DNA of 64,000 nucleotides from Acanthochlamys bracteata (GCA_019914995.1 CM034128.1:11179501-11243500), one strand, 5' to 3'. Positions 36,213-54,340 are shown, counted from the first letter of the stretch. Notes: generated by a model from the letters alone, not told the origin. Numbers and translations are program-made.

Positions 36213-38059
36213 ATGGGGATTGTTGCAAGTCAATACTGTTGCCCTACTACTACTGCTGCTAGTACGGACTACGAATCCGCTAAACAACTTAGAGCTAAAG
36301 TGTTAGTACTAGAACAGAAGCTCAGAGAGATTCAACGGTTGAGATCCGGCGAAGCACGGGCGTTCGAAAAAAACGCGTTGTTGTTTGCTTGTAAAGAAGA
36401 AGAGTGGAGAGACGAGAAGAAGAAGCAGAAAGAAGAAATGGTTAAGTTGAGGAGAACGTTGGAAGAAGAACAAGATAAGGTTAGAAAGCTTGAAGCTGAA
36501 GGTAAATTGAAAGGCATTGGAGATCATAATAGTTTGCAGGTTTTGGAAATAATGAAAGCTGAGAAGGTAAAGAGGGAAGAAGCTGCTGAGAAGTGGAAGC
36601 AGCTTTATCATGCTATCAAGATTGAGCTTGATGATCTCATCCATAGAACTAAACAAGGTGTGTATCTTAATTTCTTGAAACATTTTTTATGCATTAATTA
36701 GTGAATTTGTTGTAGTTTTTGCTTCTTGATAGTAGAAGCTATAGTTTTTGAAGCCTGGAATTGTTCTGATTAATTTATTGTTTATAAGCTTCAGAGTATG
36801 TTAAAATGCTTCACTAATTCGTTCTTCAGAAGCGCCATGAAGTAATATCTCTTTAACTTCTAATTTTGCACGATCCCGAAAAACATGATAATAACGATGT
36901 ATAAGATAATCCTTTATTTTCTTTACAATACCAAAAACTTAATTTCAATATTTAGTAAGGAAAGATTTTAGGAAAGAACTTTGGATCTGCCGCAGACACC
37001 ATAGCTGATGACATGAACAACACCAGAGAACAAGTGAACAGAAAATAACACGAGAATGGTGACCATTTTTTTTGTCTTCTTCCGTCCTTTCTTAGAAAGA
37101 ATCAAAACTCATCGTCTCTAATATCTACTAGGAGCAAAGGGACCATGTGGAATTTCATCAATCATTCACAACAACTACTTGTCTGCTTTCCACAGAAACT
37201 TGTGATTCGGAAAAAAAAGAAAATGTATGCAACTGGTAGATATTGCAGGATGAATAAGATCGGTTGGTTGCAACATTTATGTTTATGCTCCTGTTGGAAT
37301 TTATAATCTATGTTGTTCAGTTTTGCATTACCAGAATAAGGTTTCTCTAATATGTTTTCAAGAGTTTTATTCATTTCACTTTAACATTTTATTTCAACTT
37401 TTTATTTTTTAAATAAATTTTTTATAGTATTCTAATTTTTTAAAAATTTGAAAGTACAAATAATTGTTCGATAAAATTTTTAGATGTATAATTTTTATTA
37501 TTCTTTTAAAGAAAATTATATTTTTCAAAACACTTCAAAATACATTTTTGTAAGAAAAGCTCTTTTAAGTATTTCCAGGCAACCCCTTAGCATTATGTTA
37601 GCAAATACTTCAATTCGGTTTGTCAGACAGTATCTCTTTTGGGAAACAAAGAATCAAAGATAAACATCCTAAGTTATGCTGATTATACATTAAGCAAAAC
37701 TCCTAGTAATGATAGGTGGATATGATAACCATGGTTGTTATAGTATACGGTAAAGTCAAATACAGTGAAGCTTAAAGAGACTTTCAACAAAAATCACATG
37801 TCCTTATGCAGGAGAATTGCTTTACTTGGGACCAGATCAAGGAATTATAGAAGGGTTCCAAAGAGAACTAAGGGCCAAAGAGGAAATGCTGGCGGATCTA
37901 AAATCCAAGGTAGCAGCATTGGAGAAAGATGCAATCAAGAAAGACAGGGAGATTGATATTCTGCGACAAAGCCTGAGAATCCTCAGCAACACAAAGAGGA
38001 GGAACTGCGGTAGGAAAAACGTAAGAGGTTTACGATCAAAAGTTCCTTTGAATTACTAG
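36213..38059 (+). CDS. Plant coiled-coil protein of unknown function, probably N-terminally lipidated
   Basis: Two exons (36213-36657, 37812-38059) encode 230 residues. I do not recognise a named family. The protein starts MGIVASQYCC: Gly2 with Ser6 fits N-myristoylation and Cys9-Cys10 could be palmitoylated, which would anchor it to the plasma membrane. From about residue 20 onward it is a highly charged coiled coil (RAKVLVLEQKLREIQRLR, EEEWRDEKKKQKEEMVKLR), followed by a second heptad block in exon 2 (KEEMLADLKSKVAALEKDA). The final stretch is basic (KRRNCGRKNVRGLRSK). The exon junction falls after CAA-G, giving TKQGELLYLGPDQG. It could be a membrane-linked scaffold, but that is inference. 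Confidence 0.8.
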
Positions 38060-39068
38060 CTGAAGCATCAAGTACAAATTCACAGCATGTGTTAAGAGAA
38101 TACTATCAGAGCTACTGCAACAACTAGGTTGCAATTGAAGGATAGTTTAGGTAACTGTTGAATATGCTTTAAGTGAAGTTAGCATCTATGCCACATCTCA
38201 TTGCTTGTTTTGCTGATTGTATCTTGTATAATGTTTGAAACAAAGTTTACACTTCACTTGGCAAGAAAAATAGCATAGCAGTAGATAAATTCAGTTACTG
38301 AGCATTCCGCAACCTGTGCTCCTTGAGAGGATGCACAGAGCAGCTGTTCGCTGAGAGAAATACTGGCCTTTTAACTGTTTGTATAACTAACTATTTCTAC
38401 CTCTACTGGCCTCTTTGACAGTTTACATAACTAACTCTAATGAAGGTACAAACTAAAATTGGCAGAGAAAGATGCTTAAGATACAACTGTATCTATGTCA
38501 GTAGATAATTCAGCTCAATAAGGGGGTAAATTCCCGAACCTGAGAAGTGAAAACCATGATGCATTGAATAGACTCTGTATCTGTACATACACAACCGACT
38601 TACCTGCCACTCACATCGTTAGTCCCATCAGGTGCTTCTTGCTTCTAAATGCTGAGATGTAAAATCACAACAATCAGTTAACTTATCAAGCACAATGACA
38701 GCAGGCTACAATCTTCAGAAGAATCTGACTGTGCAAGGAAGAGCCAATATTAACTACAGACAACCAACATAATATGCAGAAACAACAAATACACGACATT
38801 ATCACAAAACAACAACTCAGTTGGCACCAAGTGAACATATTCCAAATTCAACTAACAAAAGCCTCCTCAAAATTCTTCTTCATGACACCAAAAACCTTAA
38901 TTACTGCAAACTTAACAACAGAGCTTAATGTTAACAAAAACTACTAATACTGGACTGATTTTCTTGAAGAAAAGAAGATTCATTTAACAAGTTCACAATA
39001 TAAGTAACCAACAACTATAAACGTTTGCTAGGAAAAAGAAGGCACATGCCACAACATGATATAGCAAC
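38060..39068. other. Convergent 3' spacer between the coiled-coil gene and eL21
   Basis: No gene recognised; this should hold the 3' UTRs of both flanking genes. Confidence 0.6.
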
Positions 39069-40549
39069 TCAGTAACCTCCCTTGAGGTCATTGACCACAT
39101 CATAAGGAATAGGAGTGACAGTCTCAAGAGTAGCTCCTTCCACCATGAACCCAGGCTTGGGACCTGCAGGTTGACGCTTGGTACTGATGTGTTCACCACG
39201 GGCCTTAGCTTCAGCCTTAAGCTGGTCATTCTTCTTGACTCTCAGCTTGAACTCCTCATTGCATCTGGAAGCCTGCACGTGCTCAACACGAACATGGATC
39301 CTCTTCCTGATGATTCTGTTGCCAACCTGATAAGAGCAAACATAACATCAGCAAGTTAGCATTAGCAAGCACCACCCCAGCTTCTCTAACCTAAAGACAG
39401 CTAAAGAGTCCACTGTAAGAATATAATTCAACTGGCAAACATCATTAACCTAAAACTCTGCACGAAAACTTCCGATACCAAGTGTAGGAAGCTCATGAAA
39501 TGTTAACTTAAAACATATAAGATTCAATACACATAAAGGATATAATGTACATAATCCATGAACTTCCGAACAAATTCAGAGATATTCAACAGTAATGGAC
39601 AGTAGCATATAAGCACATCAACATATACTTAAAAAGATAGCCATCTTCAAAGGCATGCTTACATCAGAATATCATGCAATCTTCATAACATTATATAATT
39701 CATGCAATCACAAATAGCTAAACATGAATCATGTTACATTCTACAAATACAAATCACATCAGAATAGAAGCACCGGTGTGACAAGAGCAAAAATATACAA
39801 CAATAAATAAAATTCAATCACAATGGTAAAGACATTTTGGGCAGTTAATTTTTAACACTACTAATCCAGAAAACAAAACCCTATATCAAGCAGAATTCAC
39901 AATCACACAAGAATAATTGATTAATCAACACCTTAAGAACTTTGTGATGAGCATTTCATGAAATTATCAGCCAGATAGATCACTAAAAAAGACTCAGTAG
40001 AATTTCTTCGACTTAGACAATATCTAATCTCATTTAATAGAAATCAATTCACAAACAAAGCACCAAAGTTGCCTTCGAGGTTTTGCACTTAATACAAACA
40101 TCTATAGTCTTTTGCTAAAGTTACTGTACAAACACCGTTAGAAAATCTACCCACACATTTGTACCTAATGTTTCTGAAGAATGTTAAGGAGCAACTTCTA
40201 CCAAATTGAGTCTATAACTAATAAATTGCACTTCAGATTGAATCTATCATGTATAAAATCTGAAATCAAACGAAAAAGAAGGGAAGACTAGAGGTGAAAA
40301 AAAAACAATCACCTGCTTGTTGATCTCAACACCAATAGCACGCTTGGTAACGTTCCAGACACGACCAGTGCGACCATGATAGAACTTGTGTGGCATACCC
40401 TTGTGAACGGCACCGTTAACCTTGACATCAACATACTGACCGATCTTGTAGGTCTTCAGGTAGGTTGTGAGAGGGATGTAACCCTTCTTCCTGAACGGGC
40501 GAGAGAAAAGATCACGAGTTCTCGAACGCACACCATGTCCCGCCGGCAT
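39069..40549 (-). CDS. RPL21: 60S ribosomal protein L21 (eL21)
   Basis: A core component of the cytosolic large ribosomal subunit. Two coding exons (40549-40313 and 39326-39069) give 164 residues, the usual plant length. The sequence is the classic family pattern: [20 protein letters not shown] at the start, [30 protein letters not shown], and [15 protein letters not shown] near the end. The single intron of about 1 kb interrupts after EINKQ. It is convergent with the gene at 36213. Confidence 0.98.
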
Positions 40550-40827
40550 CTTCGATAAAACACCTACCCGCCGCCGCTACCTGCTTCGGAAAGTTGTAGA
40601 TAATGTACAGGAAGTGAAACCCTAAGGAGTTCAAGCTTTTATAGTGAGGCGGCTTGAGAGGGGTGAGAATAGAAGACGATAATACCCTTTTTTTCCCGCT
40701 TGCTTTCACAGAAACATGTGTTGGTGGATTACCTAAAGTTAGAAGGGCTTGTCAGGATGTTCGCTGTTTTAGTGGGCTGCATCCTAGTTAGGTAGAAAGC
40801 CTTACAATGTTCTGCATTATATTTAAA

Positions 40828-41234
40828 GGCGTGTTTGCAAATCATTTAAACTCTACTGTTTTTCAAATTTAATTTTAATATAAAATAAATAAAAATTTTA
40901 AAATAATTTATTTTAATAAAAAATTTTAAAATTTTATTTGTTAAATTTATTATTGATACAAAATTTATATATAAAAATTTATTTTTTATTAAATAGTTTA
41001 ATTTTTAATTTTAATTTTTTTAAATTTATTTTTAGAAAAATTGAGCTTAGAAGCGTTATCAGTGTTTAAAAGTATTTTTTAAATAAAAAATATTTTATTT
41101 TATTTTATTTTAAAAATAAAAATAATAATAATGAATAATAATAATAATAATAATAATTTATTATATAAATTTTTTATTGAAAATCTAAAATAAAAATTTA
41201 GAAACAAAGTTTCAGAAACGTAATTGCAAACGCA
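40828..41234. mobile_element. AT-rich inverted-repeat tract (MITE-like, possibly composite)
   Basis: GGCGTGTTTGCAAAT at the left faces ATTGCAAACGC at the right, giving an imperfect inverted repeat around about 400 bases of A/T-rich sequence with an AAT microsatellite. The length suggests two nested or adjacent elements. Confidence 0.35.
41120..41157. repeat. (AAT)n microsatellite
   Basis: AAT trinucleotide run with one interruption (ATG). Confidence 0.8.
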
Positions 41235-41399
41235 AATATGTATTATGTATTTTGAACCTTAGAAGTTAAGAATAAACAATCTTCAATCTTAGTAAAGGCA
41301 TGTTTACTTTGCTTTACCTTCTCTTCTCCTCCACTCCAACTGTCGTCCTCTTCGCCGTAGCTATTCGCGTTGATGTCATTCTAAAACCAGCTCCACTAC

Positions 41400-41815
41400 C
41401 TGTCGAAGCTTTCCTTGAAGCTCCCACCTTACGTAATGGCGCAATTTGAAGAACGCCATTGATGTCGCCATGGCTTCAGATGCTATTATCTATGCCGAAC
41501 AATGAGCGGTTCTTTCGACATTGCAGCACGCGTCGTGCACGAATGTTGCTTTCCATTTCGTAATTACCCCGCGGTTCTCACTCCCGTACTTGGATTTCCG
41601 TGTGTATCGCTTGGATTCCAATCGTGTTCGTGGAAAGATTTCTCGGTCGATCCGTCAAGCTCTTCATCAACCGTTGAACCACGGGAGTCTACTTCGCTAA
41701 TGACATATGGTCTGCAGATTTTGGGCCGAATAATTTATCTTGACTCCGACGTGGTTCTCGTCGACGATATTCAACAGCTACGGGAAATTGATCTTGAAGA
41801 GAAATTTTGAATGGA
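41400..41815 (+). pseudogene. GATL (galacturonosyltransferase-like, GT8) pseudogene fragment
   Basis: Pieces in different frames match the N-terminal third to half of GATL enzymes, which build pectin or xylan in the Golgi: VEAFLEAPTLRNG, a frame-shifted DVAMASDA, AVLSTLQHASC followed by VAFHFV, then RVRGKISRSIRQALHQPLN, and finally GRIIYLDSDVVLVDDIQQL, which carries the DxD metal-binding motif. Stop codons (for example after NG at about 41448 and after YAEQ at about 41503), frame changes and a missing middle and C-terminal half show it is not functional. GATL genes are normally intronless, so the breaks cannot be introns. Confidence 0.8.
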
Positions 41816-42427
41816 GATGGTGGTGTAAAGGTAGAAGGATCGAGTGCGTAGGGTTTTGCTGCAGGAATAGAAAGGAAACAATAATTGGGATGATTTCTTG
41901 CAAGTTGCAGCTTTGGTTCGTCCCATATGGTAGCAGTAAATTAGATTACTTTTCTTTGATTTTTCACACCTATGCAGTAAATTAGATAATTTTTTGTTTG
42001 TTGATGCTACAAGCAAAACTAATGCAAGTAACACAAAAGAGACGCATTAAAATGTTCACATGTAGTTCACAAATACGAAGATTAGACGAATATTCTAACA
42101 GCATGGAACACATATATAAAACTAACGAACTTTTTGTCTGTTCAAGTCCAGAAGAAAAGACAACACAATAAGAACAGATTTTCTTTCCAAATCCAGAAAT
42201 CATGTAGCAGAGGTTCGTTTCAAGAAGTGAGCATCACATTTTTAAAGCCCACCATCATGGGGCAGATCAGGGAAAACAAGGTAACTAAAAGACGTATGAA
42301 TCTCTCGCTGTACATTTTGAAAAAGGATGAATAAGGATGAATAAGAATGAAACAAGAGAAAACCGGAGAAACTAACAGCCGAACAGGATGAATAAGAATT
42401 GTTAAGAGAGTCGAAACACAGTATTAC

Positions 42428-47113
<4,686 letters not shown>

Positions 47114-49176
47114 CTTCCCTTCCCCTCCCTCCAACTACTAACCCTACAACAAATCACCACTCCATTACAAACCTTAGTTCACGGGAGCGCCACCGCAATG
47201 CGCCGACTCCGCCAGTAATTTCCAGTCATGTAAACCCTAACTCTCGATCAAATCACCAACCATATTAATTACTCCAGCAATGAACTCAAAGATCTAAACA
47301 AAAAAGTTCACATAATCGAATAAAAAATGTTACTGAAAAACAAAGCAAGCAATGCAAGAGAGTGATAGAAAGGAAACTTTTTAGATTTTTGGGGGGAAGT
47401 AGAAAGAAGCCAAAATAGATCCTCTCTTCTTATATAAAATAAATAAAAAATTGAAAATGTTTCTTTGATCTATTTCCTTTTTTTTTTTTTCGCGCTTTCA
47501 GGCTTATATGATTATACTTATAATATATTCTAATCATGAATTCATTAATATGGTAATTAAATTCTGTTGGTAGATAACAAAAGTTTAAAAGAGGTATTAA
47601 TTAGTTAATTAATTACTTTGATTATAAGGATTATAATTAAGTAGAAGTGTTAGTAAGATTAGTGCGTATTTCAAATGACCGTAACTGAGTTTCGTGAAAG
47701 TGAAAAGTAAAAAATAAAATTTCTTAAAAAATAAAGTGAAAATGGAGTTCAGTATTTGTATTTCAATAGATTTTGAAAATGTGTTGAAAATTGAAAGATA
47801 TAATTGTATTAAAAAGTGTGTGAATAAGAAGGTTAGAACTGGAATTCCGTATGTGGAAGTGGAGTTCTGAATTTTTTATGTAATTGAAATATAAAAATTA
47901 TTCGGAACTCAGAATTTGGTAAAAAAATTAAAATTACGGACATTTGAAACACGCCCTTATTTGGAAACTTTTGAGAGAGAAGCTTAGCTGGGTTGTTCGA
48001 CGCTGGGAAGTTTGCCGGACTTAAATTTTTTTTTAGTTTATATTTTTTGAATAAAGTTTTTATATTGTTTTGTAAAACTATCTTTTAATTTTCGAAAGAA
48101 AAAAATTTGATGTCATAAATATTTACTACTGTTATTTCCTAAAATTAAAATATTTTAAAAAAATTGGAAAAAACTTTTATTTGAAAAAATCGCATCCAAA
48201 AATACTCCTATCAATACAATGAACGTGTGTACTGTAGCAAACTAAACTACTAAAAAATTTATTATAAAAAATGATATTATTTTTTATATTATTAAAGTAA
48301 TGAAATTTTCTATTTTGAAAATTAGGATATAAATAATTTATATTGTGTTTTAATACGTAATTAAAAGGTGAATTAGAAATAATTAATAAGAATAAGGTAT
48401 ATTGGCCAAAAAAAAGTAAAAAAACACTCTTAATTGAATGTGCTCAATAATTAAAAACTTTAAATTTGCTCAGGTTTGTAGTGCTAAAAATCGAAGCAGA
48501 ACGAAAGGGTAGATGGGTTACGTTTCACGTGGGCAATGGCGTTGTCAGCCCAATATGAGTAAATAAATCAAGTCTAAAAGCGCGTGGGCGACTGGAGAAA
48601 AAGAATAGGAAAGGAAATTAAATTAAAATTTAATTTTTCCGGGCGGCGTTCAATTTGGGGTTTCATTAGAGCATTGTTTGCTGTGAAGCAGATTGTTGTA
48701 TACAGGATATTTTTGTTTAAATATTTTAGAAATTTTATACAATATTGTAAAAAAACATTTGGATTGAAATTTTGATAAGTGTAGAAAAGCATTTCATACT
48801 GTAGGAAAAAATTCTATAAGTACTTCCCAATTTAAAAAAAAAAATCAAATATTTTTTAAAAATAAAAAAATAGTTATTAAGTAAATCTAAACATTCCAAC
48901 AAAAAGAAGAGTGTATTGGCGCATCTAGTTTAACCGTTCGAACCCTGAAAGCGCTGAATCCTTGGTTTGCGCCTTGTGTGCAAACCAAGTTCGTGCGCAC
49001 TAGAAAACCAAGATGATTTAGATTGATGCTTTACAAAAGTTCAAACACCACAACAAGACCTTCAAATTTTAAGCCTTTTTGCTGCTTTGCATTTTTCATA
49101 CATAAGTATACTTATAATGAACAAAAAAAAAAAACAGAAAAAATTAATAAACATTTACGTAATTTCTTCTAAATTT
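47114..49176. other. Spacer between ALE2-like and neprosin genes
   Basis: Contains the ALE2 promoter and 5' UTR, a Tourist-like MITE (47662-47956), AT-rich tracts and the 3' flank of the neprosin gene. No additional gene supported. Confidence 0.6.
47662..47956 (-). mobile_element. Tourist-like MITE, copy A2 (inverted relative to A1)
   Basis: TTA lies directly outside both ends (47659-47661 and 47957-47959). Left end GTGCGTATTTCAAATG and right end, other strand, GGGCGTGTTTCAAATG are inverted repeats. Across about 295 bases the element matches the reverse complement of the copy at 26300-26579, including shared stretches such as GTAACTGAGTT, GGAGTTCAGTATTTGT and GTGTTGAAAATTGAAA. Confidence 0.8.
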
Positions 49177-51978
49177 TTATGGGCATTTCGGATTTTTTCC
49201 TGGGCCACCGTAGTAGAAATACGTTCCCCACTCGTTGCTAGACGAGCTCTTGATGTTGTAGCAATTGGTATTTTCCGCAAGCGTGGAAATGGACTGGACA
49301 GAAGCAAGGCTGTTGTCCGAATCCACGATTTCAAGGTTGCGGAAGTAGCTTGCTCGTCCGAACCCATCCTCGGCAAAATGTCCTGAGCCCATTTGGGTCG
49401 ACGTATGGGCTCCGTTATTCGACCGTAAGTTGACAACTTCCCCTCCCCATTCCACCATTGTCGCATGGTCAGACAGGTGGTTAAAGAGCTCCGCCGGCCA
49501 GTATCCAACTAACATGTCGTCGCCGTAGCTCATCCACCAGTTACCTAGCTTCGGATCCTATATATTAACCATAACATTGATCACGTTTCTTCGTTAGCTG
49601 AAGCCGAAACATTTCTATAGTTACCTGACAATTTTCTGTTAATTTACCTTCCATATTAATATGGTTATGTCGAACTGGCTACCGCGGTATGACGATATCG
49701 GAGATATCGCCGCGCCGATGGCTATTCTATTGTTGGTCTGAATGAACCCGGAGCACAGCAAATTGTAACACCCTGTTGCTTGATAAGCATCACTCTGTTG
49801 CATTGTGTAGAAACGCATCAACTGCTGATTAGAAATTGAAACACAAGGAATATTGAAGATTTTGCAAAAGAAAATAGAGGAAAGAATCTCACTGTCCAGT
49901 AGGTGAACAGCCTGGGTCTGCTATCTCCATAAAGCTCAGGGCTGACCTGACTAGAAAGAAATACGCATGCTTCACAAAAACCATATTCTTTATTCATTTA
50001 TACATACAAATACCAAAGTTTTTTACCTTATTAAACTGCAGGAATGTAGCTATATAGTTATATTAATTAGTTGCAAAATAAAGTCAATATCAAAGTCGGG
50101 AAAAAGTCATTGAAGTTGATGTTATTATGATGTTGGGTAAGGTATGAACAACGTGATTGATCATCATGTCAATCCACATGACAGATCATAGCAATAAATC
50201 CTATTCGATTCATTGCTCAAACTTAAATGCTACCCATTAAATTTTGCAACTAATTTTGTTGACTGCACAAACAAAACACTAATGTGACAGAGAGAAGTTT
50301 GAATAAACGCCGTTGCCTGCGGACACAAGCTAAGCTAGCTAGCAAACACTAAAGCAGTGGTTGACCAAATGGTAATTAAGTTTTGTGTTGGAATATGAAG
50401 ATGGATAAATAATCAAAAGCTGATTGTTGGAAAAAATTAGTTGTAAGTTCTTGATTCGAGTGTAGTAATAATAACAAGAGCAATTATAAAACCTGCCAGC
50501 CAGCTTCGATGCTGTTGAGATCTGAGCCGTCGAATGATCCCGAGAGTATCCAGATCTGTGATAAGCTGAACTCATTTGCAAACTCTATCGATGGATCCCA
50601 GACGTTGATCGTCGCCTTCGCGCCGTATACTTCCCCAGATGATGTTCCCGTGTATGCTATCGCATGCTGGGATCGCATTGATTAAAAAATTTAAACTGAG
50701 GGTTAGGAACTGAAAACTTAAACATATCTTAATTTAGCTAATCAAATAAATGCGGGCTTTCTTCTACAGAGAGTTAGGCACGCATGAAAATGTTGTTCAT
50801 CTTTTCTTGGTGTTTTTTCAATGAAAGAAAAAAGGAGTTTCACCAAACTTGAAGCGAACACATTTCATGATGATGACTTAACTTTTCTTTACACTCACCA
50901 TCAATGCCTGCCTCTACTCATGCTACTGCAATAGCGCTACTTCATTCAATGTTCTTTCATCTCATTGTTTTTTCTGTTTGTGTGCGAAAATGAATGAGAA
51001 AGAAAGACAGAACTGAAGCGAACTAAAAACCTGAATCAAAAAGATTCAACAGTGAAGCAAATAAGGTTTGATTTATTTTTTTAGCAATCTAAGTTTTAAC
51101 TAGTTAACAGGTTTGAGTTCCAAATGTTGCCTTGAGAAAAAGAAGCTTCACATTTTGACACCTTAATTGCCTACGTAAAACAGAAAAAAAAACCAACAAA
51201 ATTCAGCACAAAAATAGAAAGAACAAAATCAATGGTAACGGTTCAACAAACATACCTCATGCCCATTGCCGCTAACGACATCCGGTGCATCGGAGAAGCT
51301 TGACTTGGCCAACGAAGTCCGACGACGTTTCCTTCCGTAATGGTAAAGTGACTTAGCTCTGAGAACATCGTCGACGGAGCTTCTACGTACTGGAACAGTT
51401 CCTCTGGGACAGTCCCCGGCTTGGTGCCATGTTTGCCAAACTTTTCTTGACAAGCTTTCGTAAGCACTGGTAGTAGTGTTGTAGCTCATTCTTTTAAAAT
51501 TCGGTATCTCCGATGGCTCAACCTGATCATGCATGACAACAAAATAATCCATTCATCACAATAACCTATAAGCTACATTTGTTCATAGGCCAAAAGTTAT
51601 GAACTTTAATTTACTTGGATCTTGTGGTCACTGAGAAGGGGATGGTCCAGAGCAGATTGCTTGTGCCGGCGAACACAGTCGATGATATCACCATCAGGGC
51701 TCTGCACCATAATCAATAATAGATTTTCATGCTTATTCAAGAAAAAAAAACAGAAAAAAAAAGGAACAGAGAAGTCTTAGTGCCTGGCTTATCAGTACCT
51801 GGATTGATTTCACTGCAGGTTTGTTGATCTTTTCCAAGTGCCTCTGTATTCTCTGCAACCTAAGCTCAGAAACTTTCTTGTTGCTTCTTGTATAATTCAA
51901 AGCTGAAGCTGACCCATTGCAAACAACAAGAATCAAAGCAACAACAACAACAACAAGATTCGAAGTTCTAGAAGACAT
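49177..51978 (-). CDS. Neprosin-domain (DUF239/DUF4409) secreted protein
   Basis: Neprosin domains define a family of glutamic peptidases first characterised as a proline-cleaving enzyme in pitcher-plant fluid; most plant members are uncharacterised. Seven exons (51978-51799, 51701-51615, 51522-51256, 50666-50493, 49946-49893, 49794-49648, 49557-49177) give 429 residues. A signal peptide (about 1-27) is followed by an activation-peptide region with RLQRIQRHLEKINKPAVKSI and SPDGDIIDCV. The neprosin domain includes YGAKATINVWDP, SQIWI, LNSIEAGWQVSPELYGD, YQATGCYNLLCSGF and the ending YGGPGKNPKC. Glutamates near GAKATINVW and in EWGGEVVN are candidates for the catalytic pair, but I cannot align them to be sure. 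Cysteines (DC, GCYNLLC, KC) suggest disulfides, fitting an extracellular location. Confidence 0.93.
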
Positions 51979-54340
51979 GGTTGTTTCCTTCTGCAGCTCT
52001 GTTTGCTGAAGCTAGCTAGTTGTTGTTGTTGTCTTTCATGGCTTTTAGTGCCAAAACAAGGAACTATTTTTCACAGCTGGTCATTAATTCAAAGAAGATA
52101 TCAACATCGATGAGATCAATCAGAGCAAATTTTTTAGTGCACACAGCGATAAGAAAACGACTGCCAACTCTTTATAATCTTCAACTTTTATTGCTGCTCA
52201 ATAACAATGGGACCATAAATTCAACAATGATCGTCATTCAACATTCAACAATTCTCTCTTTGTTTCTGGATGGAAGTTGAAAGATGAATTGGGAAGATAG
52301 GAGTTAGTGAAGGTGAAGGCGAAGGGTTTTAAAAGCTGCAGAGAACTACCAGAGAGTAGATGGAGAGCTTAATGGCAAACTTGAATGGAAATGAATGGTT
52401 GTGTTGCTGCCTGCAGTAGTGAAAGGAGCAGCAGCAGGTTCTGGGAAGTGCCATAAATAACCAAAATTAAGGCCGTGGGCTTTCTTGTTGCAATGACTTT
52501 TGGTTCCTTGTTGTAGCAAAAAACAAAAAACAAAAAAAATTGTCAATTTTGATGGAAGCGTTTGTAATGATTATATCTTAAACATTGATGTATTCATTTG
52601 ATGATGTATCGTATTTTGAAAGAATAATCAAAGGGATGCGATGCATGTGCCTCTATGTCAAGTCTTTCTCAGTATTTCTAAATTTGTTTTCCGTAAGAAT
52701 AACTAGCTCGGTAAAGTTCAATCAACCATGAGAGAAACTCTTAACTGACAGAGTTATAATCAAACCATTTTGTAGAGATGGTTGAATTTTTCGGTAAGCA
52801 GAGTAGCTTAATTTTTTAATTTGAAAACGCTTTATAAGTTTTCTAAGCTAACTGACTAGGGAGCTTCTACTTTTCTAACTTCTAAGCTATTGTTTATTGA
52901 TTTCAGGATTCCAAGATGGTGAGAAAGCAATAGGCGAAGTTGCAAACTTTGAATGCCTTGGAAACCAAGCGTTGATCTTATGAAAGCCTTCTTCTAGTTC
53001 TTTATTTCTGTACTAGTGCTAGAAATATAAAATTTTGAGTTGACAAACTTTCATGCAGTTCTGGTTTTTAAGTCACTTATAGTTAAATTTAATTTAATAA
53101 GGTGTACATAAAATACCTGCAAACATTTTTGTTGTATACATTGATGAAGATTGACCCACAAATACATCAGGCCATGTAATGAAATATGGCCCGCTACAGT
53201 CATTACCCTCTTTACCTTTACTTCGCTGTACGTAACAGTAAAATAATCTGACAAATAATTTCTTTCACTTCATCTCAAAAAGAATTGATTTTGTAAAAAC
53301 ATATGAATTTCACACATTGATTTGTGGCAGATATATTTCTTCAATCGTCATAAATGTTACACTCAAATCAGATTAGAATAAAATAATGACTTATTCAATA
53401 TGTCTTTTTTCTATTTTATTTTGGAGAATAACTTTGAAAAGAACGCTCACTGGATCTCATCGAGAGGTTTAAAATCATACACAAATTGAAGTTTTCATAT
53501 AAAAAACACGAACATTTTTTAGCTCAAAGTTACAAAACAAAGCTACAAGGCAAAAGGAAGTCATCTCTGTATGGCGATGTACGGTTGTGTTTACTAAATT
53601 TTAAATTCATTTTAAAAAATTGAGTTTCGTTTTAAAATAAATTTGATTAAACATCAACTTTTGTATTTATTTTTAAAGTTAGAAGTAAAAAGTTTAATTC
53701 AAGTTAAATTTTAAAGTAATTTTTAGGCCAAAAAGTTGATTTTAATTTTTGTAATTACTTTATTTTGAAAATGATTTAAATATTAAAATTGAGTTTAAAA
53801 TAAAATAAATTTTAAAAGTTAGTAAACATACATGTATGAACCAAATTTATTTATAAGTGATCCAAAAATGAATTTCTACAAATTAAAATTTTAAAAAGTA
53901 TATTATTAACAAATAAGTTATAAATAAATATAAAATTATTCAAAAAAACAATTTTTGTATAAAAAATATGTTTTGATGAAATTAATATACCCTAAGCATA
54001 AATTTATATATCACATTGCATTCATAATGCACGAAGGCATATGGTTGAAGACTCTTGTAGTGGAAATCAATAACTATTTAAAAGGACGTATGTATAATGC
54101 TTATCAATAATAAATGGGCTACCCTGCTTATTAAACTGATCCATAACAAGTCTTCTGCAATTATGGCCTTTTCTGCAAAATACACAAATCTATTTTGTAT
54201 GGCCCAGTTAGTTTATCAAGTCCAGCCCAATTAAAAGTTCTATTTAATTTAAGTATTTTGTTCAGCCTGCTATCTATATAAATAAAATAACGCGAGAGAA
54301 CTGAGAGAGATTTTTAATATTATTAATTAATTTATTTCAT
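51979..54340. other. Spacer upstream of two divergent genes
   Basis: About 2.4 kb without a supported gene. It should hold promoters of the neprosin gene (left) and the membrane-protein gene (right). An inverted-repeat element lies at 53585-53833; the rest shows no recognisable structure. Confidence 0.55.
53585..53833. mobile_element. Short inverted-repeat element (MITE-like)
   Basis: GTTTACTAA.TTTTAAA at the left is repeated in reverse complement at the right (TTTAAAAGTTAGTAAAC), enclosing about 250 AT-rich bases that are self-complementary further inward. No target duplication assigned. Confidence 0.5.

Larger units (their letters stand above)
40550..42427. other. Spacer with inverted-repeat sequence and a GATL pseudogene
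   Basis: It contains the eL21 promoter, an AT-rich inverted-repeat tract (40828-41234), the GATL remnant and the 3' flank of the ALE2-like gene. Nothing else recognisable. Confidence 0.55.

Noticed and set aside
48940-48990. GTTCGAACCC-like sequence suggesting a tRNA T-arm
   Set aside because: No matching A-box or acceptor stem could be built around it.
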